This document shows, piece by piece, positions 37,154 to 49,582 of a stretch of 64,000 nt of DNA (positions within the stretch are counted from its first letter, which is position 1; each line of letters opens with the position of its first letter). The DNA is from Aegilops tauschii subsp. strangulata. Taxonomy: Eukaryota; Streptophyta; Magnoliopsida; Poales; Poaceae. The position numbers and the translations under genes are program-made. The stretch covers positions 223,219,622 through 223,283,621 of the forward strand of contig NC_053039.3 in NCBI RefSeq assembly GCF_002575655.3, written 5' to 3'. The notes beneath the pieces were generated by a model, which did no database searches, was not told where the DNA came from, and was given only the letters and a program-made list of their open reading frames with translations.

Positions 37154-37829
37154 ATGAAAGTCATTCCCTATGCCTCAGCCATAGGTTTTATAATGTATGC
37201 CATGCTGTGCACCAGACCTGATGTGTGCCTTGCCATAAGTTTGGCAGGGAGGTACCAAAGTAATCCAGGAGTGGGTCACTGGACAACGGTCAAGAATATC
37301 CTAAAGTACCTGAAAAGGACCAAGGATATGTTTCTCGTTTATGGAAGTGATGAAGAGCTCGTCGTAAAGGGTTATGTCGATGCTAGCTTCGACACAGATC
37401 CGGATGACTCTAAGTCACAAACCGGATACATATTTATATTGAATGGTGGAGCTGTCAGTTGGTGCAGTTCTAAGAAAAGCGTCGTGGCGGGATCTACATG
37501 TGAAGCGGAGTACATAATTGTTTCGGAAGCAGCGCATGAAGGAGTTCATATCCAATCTGGGTGTAATACCTAGTGCATCGGGTCCAATGACAATCTTTTG
37601 TGACAACACTGGAGCAATTGCCTTAGCGAAGGAATCCATGTTTCATAGGAGAACCAAACACATCAAGAGATGCTTCAACTCTGTTCGTGAAAATGTCAAG
37701 GATGGAGACATAGAAATTTGCAAAGTACATACGGAGCTGAATGTGGCAGACCGGTTGACTAAACCTCTTCCGTGGGCAAAACATGATCAACACCAAGACT
37801 CCATGGGTGTTAGATTCATTAATATGTAA
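37154..37829 (+). pseudogene. Copia RNase H region, frameshifted
   Basis: The first frame (37154-37573) reads YASAIGFIMYAMLCTRPDV..., LKYLKRTKDMFLVYG, VDASFDTDPDDSKSQTGY and STCEAEYI, typical of Copia RNase H. A shift near 37550 moves the end into a second frame (37518-37829) with GPMTIFCDNTGAIALAKE, RTKHIKRCFN and LNVADRLTKPLPWAKH. It is followed closely by the polypurine tract at 37850-37862. Confidence 0.85.
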
Positions 37830-37862
37830 TCTAGATTATTGACTCTAGTGCAAGTGGGAGAC

Positions 37863-39261
37863 TGTTGGAAATATGCCCTAGAGGCAATAATAAAGTGGTT
37901 ATTATTATATTTCCTTAATCATGATAAAGGTTTATTATTCATGCTAGAATTGTATTAATTGGAAACTTAAATATATGTGTGAATACATAAGCAAATACCA
38001 AGTCCCTAGTATGCCTCTATTAGACTAGCTCGTTGATCAAAAGATGGTTAAGGTTTCCTGGCCATAGACATGAGTTGTCATTTGATAACGGGATCACATC
38101 ATTAGGAGAATGATGTGATGGACAAGACCCATCTGTTAGCTTAGCATATGATCGTTCAGTTTATTGTTACTGCTTTCTTAAACGTCAAATACATATTCCT
38201 TCGACCATGAGATCATGCAACTCCTTGATACGGGAGGAATACCTTGTGTGCTATCAAACGTCACAACGTAACTGGGTGATCATAAAGCTGCTCTACAGGT
38301 ATCTCCGAAGGTGTCTGTTGAGTTGGCGTGAATCGAGATTGGGATTTGTCACTCCGTATGACGGAGAGGTATCTCAGGGCCCTCTCGGTAATACAGCATC
38401 ACAAGAAGCTTGCAAGCAAAGTCACTAAGGAGTTAGTTATAAGATGATGTATTACGGAATGAGTAAAGAGACTTACCGGTAACAAGATTGAACTAGGTAT
38501 GAAGATATCGACGATCGAATCTCGCGCAAGTAACATACCGACGGACAAAGGGAACTACGTATTTGTCATAAAGGTTTGACCTATAAAGATCTTCGTAGAA
38601 TATGTAGGAACCAATATGGGCATCCAGGTCCCGCTATTGGTTATTGACCGGAGAAGCGTCTCAGTCATGTCTACATCATTCTCGAACCCGTAGGGTTCGC
38701 ACACTTAACGTTCATTAATGATATAGTAGTATTATATGAGTTATGTATGTTGGTGACCGCATGTTGTTCAGAGTCCTAGATGTTATCACAGACATGACGA
38801 GCAGCTCCAGAATGGTCCGGAGGTTGGGCCAAGGGGTAAAGCCCATGGGGCTTTAGGTCGGTTCAAAAGGAAGTTTTGCGGAGGCCAAGGACCAGACGCC
38901 AGGGACCCTGGCGCCTGGCCCTGGGCCAGACGCCGAGGACCGTGGCATCTGGTACTAGAAACCGAGAAGGACTCTTCCTTGTGTTCCAAACCGACTTTGA
39001 GGAGGCTCTTTCTCCAAGAAACAACCTCAGGGCTCAACATATAAATAGAGGAGCAGGGCTAGCCCCTGGGGGACACCATGATTCATCAAGCCGTGTGTCC
39101 ACGCCCCCTCTCCCTATAGTTCTAGTTCCTCCTCCATCCACGTCTGTTGTGCTTGGCGAAGCCTTGCGGAATAGTTTCACCACCACCATCATCACATCGT
39201 CGTGCTGCTGGAACTCGTCTACTACTTCGCGTCTCTTGCTGGATCGAGAAGGCGACAACGT
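37863..39261 (+). repeat. 3' LTR of Copia C, truncated
   Basis: It begins TGTTGGAAATATGCCC and follows the family LTR, with more divergence than in Copia A or B, to the leader part near GCTGGATCGAGAAGG. It is then replaced by a Gypsy LTR. About 350 bp of the right end are missing. Confidence 0.85.
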
Positions 39262-40238
39262 TGATACGTCTCCAACGTATCTATAATTTTTTATTGTTCC
39301 ATGCTATTATATTATCTGTTTTGGATGTTTTATATGCATTAATATGCTATTTTATACTCCCTCTGTCCCAGAATATAAGAACGTTTTTGACACTATGCTA
39401 GTGTTAAAAACGTTCTTATATTTTGGGACGGAGGGAGTATTATTTTGGACTAATTAACTTATTAACCTAGAGCCCAGTGCCATTTTCTGTTTTTTTCCTT
39501 GTTTTTGAGTTTTACAGAAAAGGAATACCAAACGGAGTCTACAGAATAAAACTTTTGCGATGATTTTTCTTGAACCAGAAGACACCCAGCAGACTTGGAC
39601 AGGGGGGCAGAAGAGTCCCGAGAGCTCCACAAGCCCTCAGGGCGCGCCCTAGGGGGGATGCCCCCTGGCTTGTGGGCCCCACAGGACTCCTCCAACTCTA
39701 ATTCTTTCGCTATAAATTTCCAAATATTCCCAAACGACCAGAAGCGTCCACCAAAATACTTTTCCATCGCCGTAACCTTCTGTTCCCGTGAGATCCCATC
39801 TTGGGGCCTTTTCCGGCACCCTGACGGAGGGGGATTCAATCATGGAGGGCTTCTACATCAACTCTATTGCCTTTCTGATGAAGCGTGAGTAGTTTACCAC
39901 AGACCTACGGGTCCATAGCTAGTAGCTAGATGGCTTCTTCTCTCTCTTTGATCTTCAATACAATGTTCTCCTCGATGTTCTTGGAGATCTATCCAATGTA
40001 ATATTCTTTTGCGGTGTGTTTATCGAGATCGATGAAATGTGGATTTATGATCACATTATCTATGAATATTATTTGAGTCTTTTCTGAATTCTTATATGCA
40101 TGATTTGATATATTTGCATTTCTCTTAAAATTATCGGTTTGGTTTGGCCAACTAGATTGGTTCTTCTTGCAATGGGAGAGGTGCTTAGTTTTGGGTTCAA
40201 TCTTGCGGTGTCCTCACCAAGTGACAAAGTAGGGGTAG
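39262..40238 (+). repeat. Gypsy LTR fragment, Fatima/Sabrina-like
   Basis: It opens TGATACGTCTCCAACG and continues through TACCAAACGGAGTC, CCAGAAGACACCCAGCAG and a 3' part with GGTTTGGCCAACTAGATTGG, a layout I associate with large Triticeae Gypsy LTRs. It is cut at 40238 by another Gypsy LTR and carries a Stowaway. Confidence 0.7.
39357..39437. mobile_element. Stowaway MITE, 81 bp
   Basis: A near-perfect palindrome: CTCCCTCTGTCCCAGAATAT to the inverse ATATTTTGGGACGGAGGGAG. TA lies at 39355-39356 and 39438-39439. The arms pair through AAGAACGTTTTTGACACTA. Confidence 0.93.
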
Positions 40239-42316
40239 TGTTGGGGATATAACTATTGGGTATGACCCGCCCAGGAGGGGCCACCACTGGCGACTTAAAG
40301 ATGAAGATGGCGGATCATGAAGCAAGCCTATTGAAGGCCCAAGACCCAGAGGTGACTTGAGGCCCAAGAGGATGAACTGCCATATGTTTGACTTGTATTG
40401 TAAAGCAAGCTTAATTAGATACCGAGCAGGACACATTTTGTATGAGCCGTCCGGGACTCTGTAAGCCGCCTGGCATCAACCTGTGTATATAAAGGGGTGC
40501 CCGGCGGCGGGTTAGAAAAAGTAACAATCAATCGAGAGCTAGGTCAAGCGTATTCGCTCCCTGGTAATCGAAACCCAAGCAATACAACCTAAAGCAGGAG
40601 TAGGCTTTTACCTCGTTGAGAGGGACCGAACCTGGGTGAACTCTCTGTGTCCTTTGTCCCATTTAACCCCTTCAAGCTAACCTAGTTGCGATGGCTCCAC
40701 ACCTAAGTCCTTTTGCTAGGGCATCTGCCGTGTTAAGTCCACGATAGTTGGAGCCCACCGTGGGTCCAGCGCATGGTGGTTTTGAGTTCTTGAAGGGCAG
40801 TTTCGCAGGGATCAAGGGATACGCCGTGGGCCGGATGACCAAGAGTCGTCGCGGCAAGCTCTACATCGACGATGCTGGCTGGGACCCCGAGGCTGGCTCA
40901 ATTGAGTACGGGTACCGGGTCCCCTTCGGCGAAATCCACATCTTCATCGGCAAGATCAGCGAGTCAGGGCCTGAGCCGGACACCTGCACCGACATCATCG
41001 AGACGGCTCAGCGCGCACGACCCACCAAGGTTCAAGCTGCCGTGAAGCACGCCTTTGTGGGTTTCATCCATGGGGCGGATCTTGAGGAAGGATCTGTGTC
41101 GAGGGGAGAGACGGTAATCTGCTCTGATGATGAGTCTTCAACTGGTGAGACCGATTCAATGTATCAATTGCAAAACGGCGGGCTTGGGGGCTATTCCGAT
41201 GGTGACAGTATTCCGGACCCCTATGAGCCACCGAACCGGGTTGCGATCTTCATTGCTGGTATGCAACCAGTGCTCAATTCGTCAACTGTTGCGGCCATGA
41301 CTTTCGGTTCAACAGCTGCAGCGACAGTCGGAGCGAGCGGCTCTACGCGCCAGCCGGCTCAGGTTCTGACTGAGCTGTTGGATGTTTTGGCGACTTTAAT
41401 GGGAGCAGAGGTAACCCCAGAGACTCAAGAACAACACAAAGCGGATGTCACGAAGCTACGAGATGAGATAGCCCAAGCCAAGGAAGAACTTGCTGCTGAG
41501 AATGCTAGGATGGTGACAGAGCGAGCTGCCTTGGACGCACAATCACAACGGATTCAGGCAGAGTCGTTCCAGCTCACCTTGGACCAGAACGCTTCAAACG
41601 CTATTATGAGGAGGAGGCACCAGACCCGTCTACCTACAGAGTTTGAGGCTAGGAACCTTTCTCAACATGCCTGGGGCAGGGACCAGTGACCCCGCCCGTG
41701 GTGAACTGGGTCGTTGAGACACCCGTGACCAGAGCGCCAATTCAGCCATGTGCGGTAGACCCGCCTCATTTAAATTTGACTCCGCCTCAGCATGTTCCGA
41801 CACTGCCGGGTCATTGTTCTAACCCTCTGGACAATATGATTGCTGTGGCTACGCGATTGGCGGCTCTCCCTGTTGAAGGTGAGTCTCCAGCCGCGATGGA
41901 GATACGGAGGGCCGGGGAGCTTCTTCAAACAGCGGTGGCTCAACAGGCGGCTTATTCGTATAGCCGTGAACAGATTAATTCAACCCCTCGTCCAAGTCGG
42001 AGTTATGACATGCATATTGACTCACTAGCAGTTTCATGCAGTGAGCGGCACCATAACCAGCCTCGTAGGCATGACCCGCCGCGTGCTGGTAACGATGCTT
42101 AGGCTTTGGTGGATCAGGGCAGGGCGCGTCGGGAGGGTGAGCTGGCGGCTCAACAACAATCTCCGGTTTACCCATCCGTGTCTGTGGAGGCAGGAGTGAC
42201 CTCTAGAACCCTTGGTGTGCCATAGTGCCAGTTCTACGTAATGAGCGCTTGCCTAAGGATTTCAATGGCCCCCGCAAGGTGCCTAATTACACTGCAGATC
42301 AGCCCCTAGAGGCATG
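40239..42316 (+). mobile_element. Gypsy element 5' fragment, LTR plus gag, cut by the CACTA element
   Basis: An LTR of about 508 bp (40239-40746) starts TGTTGGGGATATAAC. It is followed by a TTGGAGCCCACCGTGGG primer-site-like sequence and then gag. The gag frame is interrupted at 42316 by the CACTG terminus, within a conserved ...PNYTADQPLEA phrase, so the rest should lie beyond the far end of the CACTA element. Lineage is probably Tat/RIRE2-like (inference). Confidence 0.72.
40748..42316 (+). pseudogene. Gypsy gag, frameshifted and truncated
   Basis: The first frame (40748-41689, 313 codons) has a conserved N-terminal part (AGWDPEAGSIEYGYRVPFGE) and a coiled-coil-like stretch (ETQEQHKADVTKLRDEIAQA and on). 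It ends at TGA overlapping the ATG of a second frame (41686-42102) that continues the same protein (VVETPVTRAPIQP, NPLDNMIAVATRLAALP, STPRPSRSY). A third stretch near 42220-42310 gives VLRNERLPKDFNGPRKVPNY. Gag packages element RNA into particles. Two frame breaks make this copy non-functional. Confidence 0.75.
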
Positions 42317-42940
42317 CACTGGTGCGCGTCGGTCTTAAACAAACGGTTTTTAACCCCTTTCAGCGACGACATTTGGAACCGTCGCCAAGTGAGTGGGCGA
42401 TAGGGGGGTCCTTCCCACACGACCCAGAAACCGTCGGGGATAGGGCCCCTACAGTACTCCTACTCGTTTCTACTCGCATTGCCATCACAGTCGGTATTCT
42501 GTGGTGCTACGTTTATGATGCGCGACCCATCACAAACGGTTCACTATTATAGAACGTGTATGATGCGCGGCCCAACACAGATGGTTCACCGTTAGGAAGA
42601 TTAGCTAATCGTCATATGAGTGTCGGACAGGATTACGAAACGTCGGGCTGTCGTAACATCGTCGTACATGACAACTATCGCACACGCTATCCTGTGGTGC
42701 AACGTTTATGATGCATACTTCATCAGAAACAGTTCATGGTTGCGAATCGTGTACGATAAGGCAACTAACACAAACGTTTAGTTTGCCCGCACCGTTTGTG
42801 ATATTGTCTCACATCGCACACGCTTTGCAAAGGGCAACTGTGTGCATGCTTGCACATGTTTCCTCTTTGTGAACCGTCTCCGATTATGGTGCATATCGCA
42901 AACGTTTGTGTTTTACCAACCGTGTGTGCCGAAACAACCT
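42317..42940. repeat. Subterminal repeat zone of the CACTA element, left side
   Basis: Short diverged repeats: ACAAACGG, GATGCGCGACCCATCACA and GATGCGCGGCCCAACACA, AACGTTTATGATGC, CGCACACGCT, AACCGTGTGTG. They probably serve as transposase-binding sites by analogy with En/Spm. No gene is present here. Confidence 0.6.
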
Positions 42941-43282
42941 GGAGAGCGTAATTTCACCGTAATTTAATTGCTGCTTTTCCAAATTGCACCGGATTTGGAT
43001 TTGAATTTGAATGTATGCTACAGCTTTATTCATATCCATCAGGTTCAAACAACCAATGCATTATTCGATTCATAGGTACATATGTTCAAGAATTACATAA
43101 GAACCAAATAAAGAATGATGAACCACAGTTGTATACATGTACTGTTAAAGACGGTAAAGAAAGAGGCAAAATATATTTTGGTTGCTGAACAAGGTGAAGC
43201 GGAATGCCCATATTGTGCCCTCCTCCATGCAGAAGGCACGCACGACTCCAGTCCAACCCCTTGTGATGGCCGACCGCCCATC

Positions 43283-45880
43283 TGTAGCGACCCAACCTCA
43301 AACGGTCAAGTCTCTGTGCTTCAGTGTCATCCCTGGATCGGTAACGCTGACACACACAGTACTCGAAGGATTTATAACAGAGTAGCAATCACACACTTAT
43401 TATATCGATGTCTCAAAAGAGAACTTATCACAATAAATATGGCTTAAAGCCATCTAAGAAGATAAGAGCAGAAGACTTGGAAGATAAGTGAGTCCATCAA
43501 CTCCAACGGCATAACTGAGATGCACAACAACGACCTATCGCACCTTTACTCGTCGTCTGAAAAGTCTGCAACATAATATGTTGCAGCCCAAAAATGGGTC
43601 AGCACATGAAATATGCTGGCAATATAACACAGTAGAGCAATGAACAGATAAATGCTATCACTATATGCATATATGGCTGGTGGAGGCTCTATGGTTATAA
43701 GGTTTTTTGCGAAAAGCCAATTTTTCCCTACAACAAAGGAATATATATTTTATTTAACTATCATGGTGGTTGAACAACATTGAGAAGGTACCTCCAACTC
43801 AATCCCAATTAAAAATAATTATCAACCCAACAAATTAAATTAGAGTGATGAGATACATATGATAATCCAAGTACTAGATACTCAAGATGTCCATAACCAG
43901 GGACACGACTAACCATGATTAGATTGTACACTCTGCAGAGGTTTGCACACTTTTCCCCACAAGACTCAATCTCCTCCGTCAGATTTCTCGCACTTCATGG
44001 TGTTTGAGAAACGGATGACCGAGACATAGTCTTTCAGAAGCATTAACTCTAACCCCGGGTAGACAGTACCAACCTGCATCCCTCCACATCTGCTAGCCTA
44101 CCACTGGAAGAGGTCATGCAACATACTCAACTATGCTAGAGCCCATAATAGCTTGTGGCTGCACACGAAAGTTTCTAGCATGAAATATCTCGGATCCCTT
44201 TGAGCCTGGGTGGCGGACCGTAGGATTATCACATGGGTACTCCGGGATATCCTAGGACAACACTGGATTCTCCAGGTGCCCAAACAAGCAATCCACCCAG
44301 ATGTGTATTAAAGTTGCCACCTTAAGTTGAACCATTAAATAATCATCTCACATCTGTCATGGATTCACTCACCCAAACCACGTCTACGAGCATAGCATAG
44401 CAGTATAAGCATAACGTAGAAGTAACTCCCAAGGGTTTGATAATAAACAGGGCAATAGGTTCTACCTCATCAACTACTTCCCAATACCCACAAGTTAATC
44501 GCATCCTAATCATGCAGTGTTGGAGGTTTGGAACTAATGCATAAAAACTGGGTATGAAGAGAGTATGATCAATGTGTTACTTGCCTTGCTGACGATCCGC
44601 AAAACCTAGAGACTCATAGTAGCACGCTTTGCACTCCGGGAATTCTATCGCAAACAAACAATAGCATACATAAGCAATCAAGCAAAGATGCACGGGTAAA
44701 ACTCAAATAAGAAGATCGAATCTGAAAACTCAACTGAAGAGATTCGATTTGCAAAAAGAATCAAATCAAACGGAGCAACGAAACTCAAACTACGAAAGAA
44801 ACAAGATCCGGTTACTAATCTGGACTAAAGTCAAATTTTACAGTACCAAAATCTTGTTCAAGTTGGTTAAACAGAAATAGGGCTTCGAGACGAAGATCTA
44901 GGCGCTTGAATCGCCTGATTCCGATAAACGAGCGAAAAGATAAACTAAAACGAAAATCGGGTCAGAAATCGCGATCGAAAATAATCGCGAAAAACAACCC
45001 TGGAAAAAGAAAAACTGACGAACAGGCTAACGAACGAACGTTCGCTGTCTGAGGCTAACGGGTGAACGGCGTTCGTTAAAACGAACGTACGGACGAACGT
45101 CCGCAAAATAACTAAACCGAAAAAAACCGAACCGATCTATTAAAAAAATAGATCTAGGGTTTTGAAAATAAAAACCGACCGGCTTAAAAAAAACCGGTGG
45201 CTACCTCGTGGAATGGGACGGCGGTGGCGGCGTACTCCGGCGGCGGGGCGGCGGCGGCGGCTGGTGGCGGGGCGGCGCTAGGGTTCGGGCGGGGCTGGCG
45301 GGAGGCTGGTGCGGCTCGGGCCTTCAGCCTTTAAAGGGTCGGCCGGGTCAGTGTCCCAGGCGGACACGACCCGGTAAGGCGGTAACTTTTTTTAATATAT
45401 TCCGACGCGCAAAAAAACGAAGAAAATAAATACTAAACGGACTCCAAAAATCCTGAAATAATTTTTCCCCATCCTTTAAAAATCTACCGGACAAGGTGAA
45501 CATTTATTTAGGACCCTAATGCAATTTTGAAAAACGCATATTTTTCCTAATTCAAATAAAATAGAAATAAAATCCAAATAAAAATGTTTATTTGTTTTTA
45601 AATATTTTCCTCCAATATTTCATTATTTTGGGGAAGTTATATTATCCCCTCTCATATATTTTTATATGAAATATTTTCGGAGAGAAAAATAATTAAAACA
45701 AATGACCCTTGTTTCAATATTTGATAAAATTCAAATATGAGAACGGTGAAATCCCCAACTCTCTCCGAGGGTCCTTGACTTGCGTAGAATTTCAAGGATC
45801 TTGAAACGAAATGCAATAAAATATGATATGCATGTATGGCCTATGTATAACATTCCAAATTGAAAATTTGGGATGTTACA
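43283..45880 (-). repeat. 3' LTR of the chromovirus (left in the window)
   Basis: TGTAGCGACC...GGGATGTTACA as read on the plus strand. It contains a GC-rich GGCGG block near 45208-45330 that produces glycine-rich spurious frames, and a dense cluster of GAACG/CGTTC motifs at 45020-45110. Confidence 0.93.
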
Positions 45881-45892
45881 AACCTACCCCCC

Positions 45893-47572
45893 TTAAGATG
45901 AATCTCGCCCTCGAGATTCGGATTGGCTAGAAAATAGGTGTGGATGGTCTTTCCGTAGATCATCCTCTCGTTCCCAGGTGGCTTCATCCTCGGTATGATG
46001 GCTCCACTGAACCTTGCAAAACTTGATAACCTTGCTGCGTGTAACTCGGTTGGCAAACTCGAGAATCTTGACTGGTTTCTCCTCATAGTTCAGATCACTG
46101 TCCAACTGAATTGCTTCCAGGGGCACTGTATCTCTGAGCGGTATATCGGCCATCTCTGCATGGCACTTCTTCAATTGGGATACATGGAACACATCATGAA
46201 CTCCTGACAATCCTTCAGGTAACTCCAACTTGTAGGCTACCTCTCCCATGCGTTCCAAGACACGGTACGGTCCTACAAATCTCGGGGCTAACTTCCCCTT
46301 AACTCCAAAACGTTTAACTCCTCGCAGAGGTGACACTCGAAGATATGCTCTGTCTCCGATCTCATAGACTACATCCTTGCGTTTCGAGTCTGCATAACTC
46401 TTCTGTCTGGACTGAGCTACCTTCAGTCGGTCTCGAATTAGCTTAACCTTCTCTTCAGACTCTTTGATCAAATCTGGTCCAAACAACTTACGGTCTCCTA
46501 CTTCATCCCACATCAATGGCGTTCGACATCTTCTCCCATACAGGGCTTCAAAAGGTGCCATCTTCAAACTGGCATGGTAGCTGTTGTTGTATGAAAACTC
46601 CGCGTACGGCAAATTGTCATCCCAACTAGATCCATAATCTAGTGCACAAGCTCTCAACATGTCCTCCAGAATCTGATTGACTCTCTCGGTTTGTCCGTCT
46701 GTCTGCGGATGAAAGGCTGTACTGAACTCTAGCCTGGTTCCCAAAGTCTGGTGCAGCTGGTGCCAAAACTTTGAAGTAAACTGTGTTCCTCTATCTGATA
46801 CGATGGTCCTCGGAGCTCCATGCAGACATACGATCCTGGTCATATATATCTTGGCCAACTTCGCACTTGTATAGGTGGTTTTCACTGGGATAAAGTGGGC
46901 CACTTTGGTCAAACGATCCACTACTACCCAGATAGAATCATATCCTGATCGGGTCCTGGGCAATCCGGTGATGAAATCCATGCCAAGCTTGTCCCACTTC
47001 CATTCGGGCATCGGCATAGGCTGCAGTATTCCTGCTGGCTTCTGATGTTCTGCCTTCACTCTCTGACATACATCACATACGGCTACATACTCGGCAATAT
47101 CCTTCTTCATACCAGTCCACCAGAAACGTTCCTTCAAATCCAAATACATCTTGGTGTTTCCGGGGTGTATCGAGTATGGCGAGTCATGGGCCTCCTGAAG
47201 TATCAACTTCCTGATCTCTGCGTTCTTGGGCACATAAACGCGGTCCTCAAACCATAAGGTGCCATGCTCATCCTCACGAAAACCTTTGGCCTTTCCTTTG
47301 CTCATTCTCTCCTTTATCTCTGCAATTTCTTTGTCATCCTTCTGAGCTTCTCGAATCTTTCCCAACAATGTAGACTGAACTTTCATTGCTGCAACAAAAC
47401 CTCTAGGAACAATCTCCAAACTAAGTTCCCTGAGATCCTCGGCTAACTCCTTTGGCATCCCTCCGCTTACGAGGCTATTGGCATAACTTTTCTGGCTCAA
47501 AGCGTCTGCTACGACATTGGCCTTTCCTGGATGATAGTGCAACTTCATATCATAATCCTTTATGAGCTCCAA
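45893..47572 (-). pseudogene. Chromovirus integrase with chromodomain (end of pol)
   Basis: The 559-codon open frame begins at the RNase H/connection end (YHPGKANVVADALSQK). Next is the zinc-binding N-terminal integrase region (HPGNTKMYLDLKERFWW, CDVCQRVKAEH), then the catalytic core with its three acidic residues (MDFITGLP, VSDRGTQFTSKF, HPQTDGQTERVNQILEDML) and the GKLAPRFVGPYRVLERMG region. The C-terminal stretch EEKPVKILEFANRV...KVQWSHHTEDEATWEREDDL is a chromodomain-like module, placing it among chromoviruses; such domains can steer integration to marked chromatin (family knowledge). This part is intact, but it is out of frame with upstream RT/RNase H, so no full polyprotein can be made. 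Its stop overlaps the polypurine tract. Confidence 0.92.
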
Positions 47573-48146
47573 CCATCTCCTCTGCCTGAGGTTTAGCTCC
47601 TTTTGGGTGAAAAATGTACTTCAAACTCTTGTGATCCGTGTAAACATCGCAACTGTTTCCAATAAGGTAATGTCTCCAGGTCTTGAGTGCATGCACTACG
47701 GCTGCTAACTCCAAATCATGAGTAGCATAATTCAACTCATGCGGCCGAAGCTGTCGAGATGCATACGAAATAGCTCTTCCATCTTGCATAAGTACACCTC
47801 CAAGTCCTAAGCGAGAGGCATCGCAATACACTTGGAAATCCTTGCGTATATCCGGCAGAATCAGCACTGGGGCTGTAGTCAAACGCTTCTTCAACTCCTG
47901 GAAACTTGCTTCACATTCTTCAGTCCAATGGAATTTGGTATCCTTCTTTAATAACTCCGTCATAGGTTTCGCAATCTTAGAAAAATTCTCAATAAATCTC
48001 CGATAATATCCCGTGAGTCCAAGAAAACTGCGGATCTCACTAACTGAGGTGGGTGCCAACCACTCAGTGACCGCCTGAACCTTGGTGGGGTCTACTGCTA
48101 TACCTTCTCCTAATATAACATGTCCAAGGAATCCAACTTCCTTCAA
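47550..48146 (-). pseudogene. Chromovirus RNase H region
   Basis: The frame reads [40 protein letters not shown], then the RNase H start ([49 protein letters not shown]). It overlaps the integrase frame by 23 bases in a different frame, the mark of a shift near 47,570. A TAG at about 48147 separates it from RT. Confidence 0.9.
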
Positions 48147-49470
48147 CTAGAACTCACATTTGCTGAACTTGGCATACGACTGATGTTCCCTGAGTTTCTC
48201 GAGAACTAAACGCAAATGCTCCTTGTGCTCCTATTCATTCTTCGAGTATACCATTATATTATCACTGAACACCACCACAAACTTATCCAAGAATTCCATG
48301 AACACCTTATTCATCATACTCATGAAATAGCCAGGGGCGTTAGTCAGTCCAAAAGACATAACCGTATACTCATATAACCCGTACCTAGTGGTGAATGCTG
48401 TCTTAGGTATATCCTTCTCCCGAATCTTCAGCTGGTGATATCCTGATCGCAGATCGATCTTCGAAAACACTTTAGCTCCTTGCAGCTGGTCAAACAAATC
48501 ATTGAGCATCGGTAGTGGGTACTTGTCCTTGATCGTCACTTCATTCAACGCACGATAATCAACAACCGTTCTTAATGATCCATCCTTCTTCTCAACCAAG
48601 AGCACTGGGGCTCCCCACGGTGATGAACTTCGTCGGATGTAACCTTTGTCCAACAACTTCTTAATCTGCTTCTTAATCTCCTCCAGATCATTTGCGGGCA
48701 TCCGGTATGGTCTCTTTGATATCGGTTCGGTACCTGGCAACAGTTCTATCAAGAACTCGATGTCTCGATCTGGCGGCATGCCTGGTAATTCCTCTGGAAA
48801 TACATCCGGGTAATCCTTCACAATAGACACTTCCTCCTGAACAACTCCTGAGAGGGAATTTACTTGGGTTCTCCTTGATGAATGCCGGGATACATACTTG
48901 ATCCTTTTTCCCCCCGGGGTGGTGAGTAGAATTGACTTACTAGCACAATCAATGCTTCCTCCATACTTCGACATCCAGTCCATGCCTAATATCACATCCA
49001 ATCCTTGTGACTCCAAAATTATTAGGTCTGATGGGAAAACATGGCTACCAATGGTTAAGGGTATCCGGTCGCACCATCGGCTGGCCATATACTCTGCTCC
49101 AGGTGAACTTACTAACATAGGTGTCCTAAGGGCTTGGGTTGGCAACTTAAACTTATCCACGAATCCCCTTGATATGTATGAATGCGATGCACCAGTATCA
49201 AAAAGAACGATTGCAGTAAATGACTTAACCAAAAACTTACCTATTACTGCATCGGGTTGCGCTTCAACCTCCTCCACACTAACGTGGTTCACTTGTCCCC
49301 TGTTGAAAGGGTTGGGCTTCTTCCCAGAGCTTCCGTTGCCATTTCCATTCTTTTCTTCAGAACACTCCGTGGCATCGTGTCCAGTCTTCCCGCACTTGAA
49401 GCAAGTAATGTGACTTAGGTCTCTCTTGGCGGGTGTGGCTCGATTGGAGTGGTTCTGATTGTTGCTTGCT
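48147..49470 (-). pseudogene. Chromovirus zinc knuckle, protease and reverse transcriptase
   Basis: Minus-strand order: gag zinc knuckle [14 protein letters not shown] (near 49412-49371, CX2CX4HX4C intact); protease core [14 protein letters not shown] (near 49200); RT with [47 protein letters not shown] and [19 protein letters not shown]. The palm motif reads FSDNIMVYS where the family has a DD pair, so the catalytic centre is damaged. Stops at 48231-48233 and about 48147 end the frame. Confidence 0.9.
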
Positions 49471-49582
49471 CCGTTCCCATTCCCATTCTTGGAACCATTG
49501 TGGTTATGCGAACTTCCTCCATTGTGGTATGACCTCCATGGTTATGGGTAAATCCTCCCGAGTTTGGGGTTAAACGAGGCTT

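Larger units (their letters stand above)
36517..39261 (+). mobile_element. Copia C, 3' fragment (RT, RNase H, most of the 3' LTR)
   Basis: This is Angela/BARE-type sequence beginning inside reverse transcriptase and ending about 1.4 kb into the 3' LTR (37863-39261), where a Gypsy LTR begins. The 5' two thirds are lost at the 36513-36516 junction. Its coding part is much better preserved than in Copia A and B, so it derives from a more autonomous lineage or an earlier state. Confidence 0.88.

Noticed and set aside
43283..43447. Plus-strand frame 43115-43447 crossing the LTR border
   Set aside because: It spans the junction of the B3-like exon and an LTR on the opposite strand, so it cannot be an original gene.
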